In this document: positions 5,478-12,094 of the stretch, piece by piece | How the letters are laid out: the number at the start of each line of letters is the position of its first letter | How positions within the stretch are numbered: position 1 is the stretch's first letter | Assembly (NCBI GenBank): GCA_040756085.1 | Contig: JBFMAE010000164.1 | Span: forward strand, 1 to 12,221 | Direction of reading: 5' to 3' | DNA: 12,221 nt | Origin: JBFMAE01 sp040756085 | GTDB taxonomy: Bacteria; Desulfobacterota; BSN033; UBA1163 | The notes under the pieces: model-generated | Told to the model about the DNA's origin: nothing | Seen by the model: the letters and a program-made list of their open reading frames with translations, nothing else | The model's database searches: none | Made by a program: the position numbers and the translations under genes

Positions 5478-6869
5478 ATGAAGGAGATCAAAGTTTTTCT
5501 TAAAGAGGATGAGATTCCAAAGCAGTGGTACAATATCCAGGCAGATTTACCTACACCCCTCCAACCGCCCGTACATCCTGCGACAGGGCAACCGATTGGC
5601 CCTCAAGACCTTGCTCCTGTTTTCCCTATGAACCTCATTGAGCAGGAGGTAAGCACACAACGGTGGATCGATATCCCGGAAGGAGTGATGGAGAAACTTC
5701 TTCTCTGGAGACCTACCCCTCTTCATCGAGCCTATGCCCTGGAGAAAGCCCTGGGAACACCGGCAAGGATTTACTATAAAAATGAAGGGGTAAGCCCTCC
5801 TGGAAGCCATAAACCCAATACCGCTATTGCCCAGGCTTATTACAACAAAGTCTTTGGGATTAAACGAATGACGACAGAGACCGGTGCTGGCCAATGGGGA
5901 AGCGCACTCAGTTTTGCTTGCTGTCTCTTCGGTTTGGAGTGCAAGGTCTACATGGTGAGAATCAGTTATGATCAGAAACCTTATCGCCGGGTGATGATGA
6001 ATACATGGGGAGCAAACTGTGTTCCAAGCCCGAGCAAGGACACGAATGCAGGAAGAAAGATTTTGGAGGAGAGCCCAGATTCTCCTGGAAGCCTTGGAAT
6101 TGCAATCAGCGAAGCCATTGAAGATGCCGTCACATCCAAAGATACCCGATATTCTTTGGGAAGCGTTCTCAACCATGTGCTCATGCATCAAACAATCATT
6201 GGTCTTGAAGCCAAGAAACAATTAGAGAAATTTGGGGAGAAGAAGGTCGATGTGGTGACAGGTTGCGCCGGCGGAGGAAGCAACTTTGCTGGTCTTGCCT
6301 TCCCCTTTGTCCTGGACAAAATAAATGGCGCCAATATTACCATCGTTCCTGCAGAGCCAACTTCCTGTCCAACCATGACCAGGGCACCTTTTATCTATGA
6401 TTTCGGTGATACTGCAGCCACCACACCTCTTTTACCTATGTATAGCCTTGGACATAATTTTATTCCACCGCCTATTCATGCTGGAGGGCTTCGTTATCAT
6501 GGTATTGCTCCTCTCTTAAGTCAGTTGATTATCGAGGGTCTGATTGAACCCCGGGCCTACAATCAGTTGGAAGCTTATGCCGCTGCAGTTCAATGGGCGA
6601 GAACCGAAGGTGCTATCACAGCTCCAGAGACCAGTCACGCCATTTGTACGGTGATTGAGGAAGCAAAAAAGGCAAAAGAAGAAGGGAAGGAGAAAGTTAT
6701 CCTTCTCAACTGGAGCGGACACGGCCTCATGGATCTGGGTGGATATGACTCCTATTTCAGTGGAAAACTGGTGGATTACCCATTGCCAGAAGAGGAGATG
6801 AAGAAATCCCTTAAGGGCATTGAAGGATTACCAAAACCGAAGATGATGAAGAAAGGCAAACCTGTTTAA
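5478..6869 (+). CDS. trpB2: TrpB2-type tryptophan synthase beta-like PLP enzyme
   Basis: This 463-aa protein belongs to the TrpB2 (TrpB-related) branch: it has a long N-terminal extension with RPTPLHRAYALEKALG, and is longer than TrpB1 (about 400 aa). The PLP-binding Lys is Lys112 in GSHKPNTA; TETGAGQWG carries Glu134, the counterpart of the catalytic Glu of TrpB; GCAGGGSN binds the PLP phosphate; and LLNWSGHGLMDL is the TrpB2 C-terminal signature. It would condense indole with serine to tryptophan, or act on serine/indole catabolically. The ATG at 5478 follows AAGGAGGAG. It has its own promoter and terminator and no other trp gene is near; the following genes include an aminotransferase and indolepyruvate-oxidoreductase-like subunits. 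TrpB2 enzymes usually work without tight TrpA coupling. Family sure; whether its role is biosynthetic, salvage or catabolic is open. Confidence 0.95.
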   Translation: MKEIKVFLKEDEIPKQWYNIQADLPTPLQPPVHPATGQPIGPQDLAPVFPMNLIEQEVSTQRWIDIPEGVMEKLLLWRPTPLHRAYALEKALGTPARIYYKNEGVSPPGSHKPNTAIAQAYYNKVFGIKRMTTETGAGQWGSALSFACCLFGLECKVYMVRISYDQKPYRRVMMNTWGANCVPSPSKDTNAGRKILEESPDSPGSLGIAISEAIEDAVTSKDTRYSLGSVLNHVLMHQTIIGLEAKKQLEKFGEKKVDVVTGCAGGGSNFAGLAFPFVLDKINGANITIVPAEPTSCPTMTRAPFIYDFGDTAATTPLLPMYSLGHNFIPPPIHAGGLRYHGIAPLLSQLIIEGLIEPRAYNQLEAYAAAVQWARTEGAITAPETSHAICTVIEEAKKAKEEGKEKVILLNWSGHGLMDLGGYDSYFSGKLVDYPLPEEEMKKSLKGIEGLPKPKMMKKGKPV

Positions 6870-6881
6870 TTCGAATAGGAT

Positions 6882-6913
6882 CCTACGGGCCCAAAAGGCC
6901 CGTAGGTTTTTTT
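6882..6913 (+). terminator. Strong Rho-independent terminator after trpB2
   Basis: A perfect 10-bp stem (CCTACGGGCC 6882-6891 with GGCCCGTAGG 6897-6906), loop CAAAA, is followed by seven T. It lies 12 bases after the stop and isolates trpB2 from the genes to the right. Confidence 0.95.
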
Positions 6914-6967
6914 AATTGAGCTTGTTAAAAATTCCTCAAAGTTCAACCAAAAGTCAACCCTTCGACG

Positions 6968-7041
6968 CCCCAGCATAAATGCTGGGGCTTGCTCAGGGTT
7001 GACCCTGAGCGGCACCTTACACCTCGCCCTGAAGGGCGGGG
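6968..7041. repeat. Three stacked hairpins ahead of the Cys-rich gene
   Basis: Three stems with 4-base loops follow each other: CCCCAGCA/TGCTGGGG (6968-6987, loop TAAA), GCTCAGGG/CCCTGAGC (6991-7010, loop TTGA) and CCTCGCCC/GGGCGGGG (7022-7041, loop TGAA, one G-T pair). In addition GTCAACCC (6952-6959) can pair with GGGTTGAC (6996-7003), an alternative fold that would break the second stem. This could be a dispersed repeat, the palindromic end of an IS200/IS605-type element, or a structured leader. No transposase lies nearby. Confidence 0.7.
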
Positions 7042-7063
7042 CTTGGCGCCGCCGAATGGGTCA

Positions 7064-7336
7064 ATGATCGAAGAACATGATGAACTCATTCTCCGGTGTC
7101 CCATGTTGGGTGGAGAAGTTCCATTCCACTACTGTCGCACTATGAATGAAGACCTTCCCTGCCGGAGAATCATGGTCTGTTGGGAGTTTAGAATAGAGAT
7201 ATCAAAATTTTTAAGTGAATATTATACCATCGAACAAATCCAGCGCGCCTTGGCACCTTCCAGCAAGACGAGGGTTGAAACGATTCTCGAGCTTATCGAA
7301 AAAGCAAAAAATATAAAAAATGAGGGGGAGAAATGA
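7064..7336 (+). CDS. Small Cys-rich protein of unknown function
   Basis: I cannot assign a named function to this 90-aa protein. Its first half holds four cysteines in RCPMLGGEVPFHYC, LPC and VCWE (Cys12, 24, 33, 39; spacing C-x11-C-x8-C-x5-C), which suits a zinc or iron-sulfur site, and the second half (about 45-90) is helical and charged with no cysteine. There is no signal peptide or membrane segment. The frame is open back to a TTG at 6989, but that part would translate the hairpin repeat, so ATG 7064 is chosen even though no good ribosome site precedes it. Its stop lies 4 bases before the aminotransferase start, so the two are likely co-translated. I recall similar Cys-patterned short proteins in deltaproteobacterial genomes, without known function. 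Confidence 0.75.
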   Translation: MIEEHDELILRCPMLGGEVPFHYCRTMNEDLPCRRIMVCWEFRIEISKFLSEYYTIEQIQRALAPSSKTRVETILELIEKAKNIKNEGEK

Positions 7337-7340
7337 GGGA

Positions 7341-8435
7341 ATGCTGATCTCTGAAAGGCTGAGTAACATTAAACCTTCTGGGGTGAGGCGCATCTTTGAC
7401 CTGGCACGCCAGATGAAAGATCCCATCAATCTCAGTATTGGAGAACCCGATTTTGATATCCCAGAACCTCTTAAAGAGGAGGGAATTGAATGGATCAGAA
7501 AGGGATTCAACAAATACACCCCTACCCAGGGCATCCCTGAATTGAGGGAGAAGATCGTCTCCCATTTGAAAAAGAAGGGGATTCATTTCGAGGAGGTGAT
7601 GGTGACCGCCGGTGTCACAGGAGGGCTTCTCCTCGCCAGCCTCGCTCTCATCAATCCAGGCGATGAAGTCATCATCCCGGATCCTTATTTTGTGATGTAT
7701 GAATACCAGGTCCTCTTGATGGGAGGAGTCCCTATCTTTGTAGATACCTATCCGGATTTCCGGCTGAGGGAGGAAGAAATCGTTAAAAAAATATCGAAAA
7801 AGACAAAGTTTATCATCATCAATAGCCCGAACAACCCGTCTGGAACGGTCTATCCGAAAGAAGACCTGGAGGGAGTAGTTAGGATTGCAAAAGAAAGGGA
7901 TCTTCTCGTCCTCTCCGACGACATCTATGATAATTTTGTCTTCGATGCCCCTACCTGTCCTTGTATCGGGCAGCTCTATGAAAAGACATTAACCTTTGGC
8001 GGCTTTTCAAAGGGCTGGGCGATGACCGGATGGAGACTGGGTTATGCCGCCGGGCCTCGGGAGATACTACAGCAGATGATCACCCTTCAACAATATACAT
8101 TTTCCAGCGTCAATTCCTTTGCTCAGAAGGCAGCCATCAAGGCCTTGGACTTCAATGTGGATGATTACATTCAACGATATAAAAAGAAGAGGGATATGAT
8201 TTATGAAGGGTTGAAGGAGAAGTACCCTGTTCAAAAACCTTTAGGGGCTTTCTATATCTTTCCAGAGGTCCCGGGAGGAAATGGAGAGGCCTTTGTGGAG
8301 CGGGCCATTCAGCAGAACCTCTTCATCATCCCAGGAAGTGTCTTCTCGAAAAGGAATACCCATGTCAGGATCTCCTTTGCCGCACCAGAGGAAATGATCT
8401 TAAGGGGAATTGAGGTTCTAAATAGAATTGGTTAA
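7341..8435 (+). CDS. Class I/II PLP-dependent aminotransferase (aspartate/aromatic type, Igamma-like)
   Basis: This 364-aa fold-type I aminotransferase should move the amino group of an amino acid to 2-oxoglutarate or another 2-oxoacid. It has SIGEPDFDIPEPL near the N terminus, YTPTQGIPELREKI, NSPNNPSGTVY (Asn contacting PLP), SDDIYDNF (Asp/Tyr contacts), the Schiff-base Lys224 in FSKGWAMTGWRLGY, and HVRISFA with the substrate-carboxylate Arg. Length and motifs are complete. ATG 7341 is preferred: the family normally begins just there (LISERLSNIKPSG) and GAGGGGGAG lies about 10 bases upstream; an in-frame ATG at 7320 would overlap the preceding gene. The next gene starts 14 bases after the stop. 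Placement before Ior-like genes suggests it supplies arylpyruvate or branched-chain 2-oxoacids, but the substrate cannot be read from the motifs. Confidence 0.93.
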   Translation: MLISERLSNIKPSGVRRIFDLARQMKDPINLSIGEPDFDIPEPLKEEGIEWIRKGFNKYTPTQGIPELREKIVSHLKKKGIHFEEVMVTAGVTGGLLLASLALINPGDEVIIPDPYFVMYEYQVLLMGGVPIFVDTYPDFRLREEEIVKKISKKTKFIIINSPNNPSGTVYPKEDLEGVVRIAKERDLLVLSDDIYDNFVFDAPTCPCIGQLYEKTLTFGGFSKGWAMTGWRLGYAAGPREILQQMITLQQYTFSSVNSFAQKAAIKALDFNVDDYIQRYKKKRDMIYEGLKEKYPVQKPLGAFYIFPEVPGGNGEAFVERAIQQNLFIIPGSVFSKRNTHVRISFAAPEEMILRGIEVLNRIG

Positions 8436-8449
8436 TATTGAAAAAGAAT

Positions 8450-10015
8450 ATGAAAAAGGGGAAAAATGGGGCAAGGGGAGAAACAGTCTCCCTTGCGCTC
8501 CTTGAAAACCAATGTGATATCATTGAGATACGGTCTGCCTGTGAAGGGAAAGACCTTATAAACCTCCTGTCTTCCTCAATAAAAAAATACCATCTCCCCA
8601 CCCTCGCCGAAACCTCGCTCAACGAAAAGATCGCCTATGAGGTGGCACTGACTGCAAGTATTTCTTCGAAGAGGGCTTCGGTCATCTTAGATCGGAATGG
8701 ATTAGCCTTTGCCATGGATTCCCTGATGAGTTCTGTCTATACAGGGGTTCTGGGCGGATTTCTCATCCTGGTCTTCGATGAGGCCGGGCCTCCCATCGGA
8801 GGAATCCAAGACAGCCGAACGATTGGGATGTTTGCGAAACTCCCTGTCTTCGATCCATCTTCCTGCGAAGAAGTGAGGGAGATGATCGGAGAGGGTTTCG
8901 TCCTCTCCGAAAAATTTCAAATTCCTGTGATGGTTCGACTCCATTCCCAACTCACTTATAAAAAGGAAAGGCCACAGCCCGTTCCTCTTCAGCCTTGGAA
9001 GAGAGAAGGTCTCTTTATTAAAAATTCACAGCGATGGGCAGCCACTCCTCGGTTTCGTTATCTCCTCCATCTGGAATTGAATAAAAAATTGAAAGAGATC
9101 ACAGGCTTCTTCGAGAACCAGGGAGAATCCTCTTCCGTCCTACCGAAAAAGATATCTCAGCCAAACCTCGGAATCATCTCCTGCGGGGCTAATTATCCCC
9201 TGATTGGATCGGTCTTATCAGAGATGGGCCTCGGGGAGCAAATTCCGGTATTGAAGGTATCGACCCCCCACCCTCTTCCTAAAAAGAGAGTGGAAGGGTT
9301 TGTCTCCGATTTCAATCAAACCCTCATCTTTGAAAACGCTCTACCCACCATCGAGATCCAGTTGGACTATCGGAAAAAAGTCATGGGAAAGTTGAACGGA
9401 GCTATCCCCTTCAAGGGAGAGTTCACACGGAAAGATATTTCTTTTATCCTCTCTTCAGCAATGATGAGTTGCGGTCTCACGCCAGCAAAACCCGTTTCTC
9501 AAGGCAAAAAACCTAAGACCCCGGAAAAAATGAAACCTCTCCTTGGTCGAGAGATCTCTCCTTATCGCCCTCTCACCGATCGGTTAAGGCGGGCCTTTCC
9601 AAAGGCGATGGTGACAGGGGACCGAAATGCCTTTGGCCTCGCCCTGGGACTGGATCGATTTCATTCTGCTCTGGACACCAGCTCGAGTATCAATCTGGCC
9701 TCTGGATTATATCACGCTCTTCATCAGGATGGAGAAACCTCCCGTATCATTGCTATCACAGAGGGTGATGCATTCTTCCATTCGGGAATTTCTGCCCTGG
9801 TGAACGCTGTCTATAATATGGCAAAATTTATCCTCCTCATTCTGGGTGGGAAAGGGAAAAAAGAGGAAATCGAAAAAATTGTTTACGGATGTTGCATCCC
9901 GAATTGTGAAGTGATCTCTCACCGGAACACAGATCTCCTCCTCAAAAAGGTGAAACAGGCATTCGAAAGGATCGAAAAGAAGGAGGAGGGCATTGTTGTT
10001 TTCGTCTTGGATTGA
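8450..10015 (+). CDS. Divergent IorA-like (indolepyruvate:ferredoxin oxidoreductase alpha-like) protein with degenerate thiamine-diphosphate site
   Basis: This 521-aa protein follows IorA along most of its length: LNEKIAYEVA (Glu59, matching the Glu of SVNEK that activates thiamine in the family), YTGVLGGFLILV, FAKLPVFDPSS and, near the C terminus, EGDAFFHSG plus LVNAVYN. Several IorA signatures are missing. YPGTPSSE near the N terminus reads RSACEGKD; the CPGCPHR motif is absent (SPYRPL); and the Asp-Asn that ends the GD-x-N thiamine/Mg motif is Gly466-Gly467 (LILGGKGK). The stretch after it (TTAMTGHQP in IorA) and the C-terminal 2x[4Fe-4S] domain are lacking, so the protein is about 80-100 residues short. 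The frame is intact, arguing against a pseudogene. A TTG at 8438 is an alternative start; neither has a good ribosome site. It lies 14 bases after the aminotransferase and before an IorB-like gene. Confidence 0.85.
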   Translation: MKKGKNGARGETVSLALLENQCDIIEIRSACEGKDLINLLSSSIKKYHLPTLAETSLNEKIAYEVALTASISSKRASVILDRNGLAFAMDSLMSSVYTGVLGGFLILVFDEAGPPIGGIQDSRTIGMFAKLPVFDPSSCEEVREMIGEGFVLSEKFQIPVMVRLHSQLTYKKERPQPVPLQPWKREGLFIKNSQRWAATPRFRYLLHLELNKKLKEITGFFENQGESSSVLPKKISQPNLGIISCGANYPLIGSVLSEMGLGEQIPVLKVSTPHPLPKKRVEGFVSDFNQTLIFENALPTIEIQLDYRKKVMGKLNGAIPFKGEFTRKDISFILSSAMMSCGLTPAKPVSQGKKPKTPEKMKPLLGREISPYRPLTDRLRRAFPKAMVTGDRNAFGLALGLDRFHSALDTSSSINLASGLYHALHQDGETSRIIAITEGDAFFHSGISALVNAVYNMAKFILLILGGKGKKEEIEKIVYGCCIPNCEVISHRNTDLLLKKVKQAFERIEKKEEGIVVFVLD

Positions 10016-10030
10016 CTCTCCTCCTTATCT

Positions 10031-10050
10031 CTTCTCCCTATGGGGAGAGG
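10031..10050. repeat. Short hairpin between the IorA-like and IorB-like genes
   Basis: CTTCTCCC (10031-10038) pairs with GGGAGAGG (10043-10050) over 8 bp with one G-U, loop TATG. The surrounding CT-rich then GA-rich text resembles a common dispersed intergenic hairpin of many bacterial genomes. It lies in the 5' leader of the next gene, so it might also modulate its translation. Confidence 0.5.
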
Positions 10051-10071
10051 ATGAAGGTGAGAGGATATATC

Positions 10072-10692
10072 ATGGTGAAACAGAAGATCATCATTGCAGG
10101 CGTTGGGGGACGGGGAGTACTCCTGGCATGCAGTCTCCTTTTGGAGTGTGCCTTTCGTAAACGCATCCCCATCCTCAGTGCGGATGATTACGGAATGAGT
10201 CAACGAGGGGGGTCCGTGGTCTCCCATATCAAGGTGGGTAACTTCCAAAGCCCTCTGATCGGAAAGGAAGAAGCAGATGTCCTACTTGCCTTTGAGAGGA
10301 CGGAGGGGTATAAAAACCTTCCCTTCCTCAGGGAGGGAGGCCTGTTTATCATCAACTCTCCTCTCCCCTCTGTAGAATCGAAGGAATTAAAAACAGCCCT
10401 GGAGAGAAAACATATCCGGTATTACCTTGTGGATGCAGACCGAATGGCATTAGAAATGGGATATCCTCTCGGCGTCAACATGATTCTCCTGGGCTTTTTT
10501 TCTGCCTTCTCAGATATCCTGTTCACAAAAGAGGACCTTCAACAATGCATCTTGAAAAAGACCTCTAAAAAGAGGGGAGTCGATAACAACCTAAAGGCCT
10601 TCGAAAGAGGATATCAGGAAGCTTTATGCATCTTACCCAGCCGGAGTCCCTCAGAGGGATCCAGGCGGTCAATGGAGAGGAAATCGGGATGA
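10072..10692 (+). CDS. IorB-like gamma subunit of 2-oxoacid:ferredoxin oxidoreductase
   Basis: This 206-aa protein matches the IorB/PorG-type catalytic-domain fold, which in oxidoreductases of this class helps bind CoA and forms a dimer with the thiamine subunit. It starts KIIIAGVGGRGVLLAC (Gly-rich loop, residues 10-15), then YGMSQRGGSVVSHIK, a strong IorB signature, and EEADVLLAFER and LREGGLFIINSP. Length is near the usual 190-200. An in-frame start at 10012 would add 20 residues of hairpin-repeat text; the ATG at 10072 is chosen, with GAGG seven bases before it. The last part (about 185-206) is Ser/Arg-rich and unlike the family. Its stop TGA overlaps the next ATG as ATGA, implying coupled translation with the ferredoxin. 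It pairs by position with the divergent IorA-like protein, but could also serve the Vor subunits. Fairly sure of the family. Confidence 0.9.
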   Translation: MVKQKIIIAGVGGRGVLLACSLLLECAFRKRIPILSADDYGMSQRGGSVVSHIKVGNFQSPLIGKEEADVLLAFERTEGYKNLPFLREGGLFIINSPLPSVESKELKTALERKHIRYYLVDADRMALEMGYPLGVNMILLGFFSAFSDILFTKEDLQQCILKKTSKKRGVDNNLKAFERGYQEALCILPSRSPSEGSRRSMERKSG

Positions 10693-10901
10693 ACAAAGTA
10701 GTGATCGACCGAGAACGGTGTAAAGGATGTGGCCTCTGTATCTCCTTCTGTCCAAAGAAAATTTTAGTGCTCACGGAGATGGCTAATGCAGCGGGTTATT
10801 GTCCGGCCTCCTGTGTGGATGAGCCCAAATGTATTGCCTGCATCAACTGTGCTTCCATCTGTCCCGAGACGGCCTTTGAAATTTATAAGGAGGTGGCCTG
10901 A
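10689..10901 (+). CDS. vorD: VorD/KorD-like 2x[4Fe-4S] ferredoxin subunit of 2-oxoacid:ferredoxin oxidoreductase
   Basis: This 70-aa protein is the delta-type ferredoxin subunit that passes electrons from the thiamine subunit to external ferredoxin. It begins NKVVIDRERCKGCGLCISFCPKK, a signature of VorD/KorD proteins, with Cys11, 14, 17, 21; the second motif CIACINCASICP has Cys48, 51, 54, 58. Two additional Cys (38, 42) lie between, which is unusual. The ATG at 10689 lies in the ATGA overlap with the IorB-like gene, with GGAGAGG upstream. The order VorD-VorB is the usual one in VOR/KOR operons of anaerobes, so it most likely belongs with VorB at 10995 rather than with the IorA-like protein, though it might also replace the ferredoxin domain that IorA-like protein lacks. 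Confidence in the function is high; the partner is inferred. Confidence 0.9.
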   Translation: MNKVVIDRERCKGCGLCISFCPKKILVLTEMANAAGYCPASCVDEPKCIACINCASICPETAFEIYKEVA

Positions 10902-10916
10902 GGAGCCCAATGCATA

Positions 10917-10967
10917 ACGCCTGTCTGCGCCTGTCTGACCGCGGTCAGGGTAGGCAGGTATAAGCGT
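10917..10967. repeat. Palindromic intergenic repeat between vorD and vorB
   Basis: A perfect 14-base palindrome CTGACCGCGGTCAG (10935-10948) lies within a wider imperfect inverted repeat bounded by ACGC (10917-10920) and GCGT (10964-10967). GCCTGTCTGCG (10919-10929) matches the start of the 21-base core at 4339 with one change. It appears to be a degenerate member of the same intergenic repeat family. Confidence 0.55.
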
Positions 10968-10994
10968 AAAGAAGAAATTTGAAAGGAACTTCTC

Positions 10995-12056
10995 ATGACT
11001 GAAGAGAAACAGTTAATGAAAGGAATTGAGGCCATTGGGGAGGCCGCCCTTCGTGCAGGCTGTAAACATTATTACGGTTTTCCAATTGCTCCCCAAACAG
11101 AACTCCAGGAATATATGGCCAAACATCTTCCTGAAAGAGGAGGGGTCTTCCTCCAGGCGGAAAATCCAGCGGCTGCCATCAGCATGGCTTATGGAGCTTC
11201 CGCCGGGGGCGCCCTTGTTCTCACTTCCTCCTCCGGCCCGGGGATCTCTCTCATGATGGAGGCCTGTTCTTATCTTACCGCTGCCGAACTTCCCTGTGTG
11301 CTGGTCAACATCTCACGGGGTGGCCCGGGCTTTGGAAATATCTACCCTGCGCAGTCCGACTATTGGCAGGCTACCAAAGGAGGCGGCCACGGAGATTATC
11401 ACCTCATTGTTCTGGCACCGGGTTCTGTTCAGGAGATGGCTGATCTTACCCTCCTCGCTTTCGAACTTGCGTATCGATTCCGTAACCCTGTGATGATTCT
11501 TGCGGATGCAGCTCTGGCCCAGATGATGGATAAAGTCTATTTCAAACACGCGCCCTTAAAACCTTCCCCCAAAAAGGGATGGGCTGTGAAAGGAAATTCT
11601 GGAGGGGACCAGAAGGTGATCACCTCCATCTACCTGAACAGTGAAGAACTCGAACAACATAACCGCAATCTTCAAAAGAAATATGAACTAATCTCCCAGA
11701 GTCACACCCTCTATGACCTCTACCGGGTGGAAAAAGCCAATCACCTCATCGTGGCTTTTGGGATTGCTTCTCAGATCTGCCGAAAAGCCATCGACCAATT
11801 TCATGGGGAGGGGCATAGGGTTGGGTTGATCCGGCCGATCACCCTGTTTCCTTTTCCCACACAGGTGATCGAGGATCATGTAAAAAAAATTAAAGGGCTG
11901 TTCGTGGTCGAAATGAATTTGGGACAGATGTTCCAGGACGTCCTGTTGGCAGTACAAGGAAAGACAGCCGTCCAGTTCTTCGGAAGGACAGGAGGGGCCA
12001 CTCCCACCGTGGATGAAGTAGTCAAAGCGGTGAAGGAATTTATTAGAAAGAAATAA
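10995..12056 (+). CDS. vorB: VorB: 3-methyl-2-oxobutanoate (branched-chain 2-oxoacid) ferredoxin oxidoreductase alpha subunit
   Basis: This 353-aa protein has the length and motifs of VorB, the alpha (pyrimidine plus transketolase-C) subunit. It reads MKGIEAIGEAALRAGCKHYYGFPIAPQ, then FLQAENPAAAISMAYGASAGG, TSSSGPGISLM, GGPGFGNIYPAQSDYWQATKGGGHGDY and LIVLAPGSVQEM, followed by the C-terminal VAFGIASQICRKAI and LIRPITLFPFP. It lacks the thiamine-binding beta subunit, normally encoded next (VorA), and the gamma subunit VorC; neither follows within the window. The complex would convert 2-oxoisovalerate-type acids plus CoA to acyl-CoA, CO2 and reduced ferredoxin. A ribosome site AAGGA lies seven bases before the ATG. 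VorB and KorA are close in sequence; the assignment to VorB rather than 2-oxoglutarate oxidoreductase is by overall resemblance and is less sure. Confidence 0.92.
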   Translation: MTEEKQLMKGIEAIGEAALRAGCKHYYGFPIAPQTELQEYMAKHLPERGGVFLQAENPAAAISMAYGASAGGALVLTSSSGPGISLMMEACSYLTAAELPCVLVNISRGGPGFGNIYPAQSDYWQATKGGGHGDYHLIVLAPGSVQEMADLTLLAFELAYRFRNPVMILADAALAQMMDKVYFKHAPLKPSPKKGWAVKGNSGGDQKVITSIYLNSEELEQHNRNLQKKYELISQSHTLYDLYRVEKANHLIVAFGIASQICRKAIDQFHGEGHRVGLIRPITLFPFPTQVIEDHVKKIKGLFVVEMNLGQMFQDVLLAVQGKTAVQFFGRTGGATPTVDEVVKAVKEFIRKK

Positions 12057-12072
12057 TAACGAAATCCAAAGA

Positions 12073-12093
12073 GCTTGCTTGCGGCAGGCAGGC
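12073..12093. repeat. Second copy of the 21-base hairpin core
   Basis: GCTTGCTTG (12073-12081) pairs with CAGGCAGGC (12085-12093) across loop CGG, a 9-bp stem with two G-U pairs. It matches 4339-4359 at 18 of 21 bases and ends two bases short of the group II intron end. It follows vorB by 17 bases with no T tract. Confidence 0.7.
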
Positions 12094-12094
12094 T

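Noticed and set aside
5547..6221. 224-aa minus-strand frame opposite trpB2
   Set aside because: No family resemblance, no ribosome site, and complete overlap with a clearly coding trpB2.
6989..7063. N-terminal 25-residue extension of the Cys-rich protein from a TTG
   Set aside because: This part translates the stacked hairpin repeat; the protein-like text begins at ATG 7064.
8450..10015. IorA-like gene as a pseudogene
   Set aside because: The frame is complete over 521 codons with family-like conservation along its length; loss of motifs alone does not show decay.
10012..10071. N-terminal 20-residue extension of the IorB-like protein
   Set aside because: It is translated from the hairpin repeat and precedes the conserved start of the family at KIIIAGVGG.
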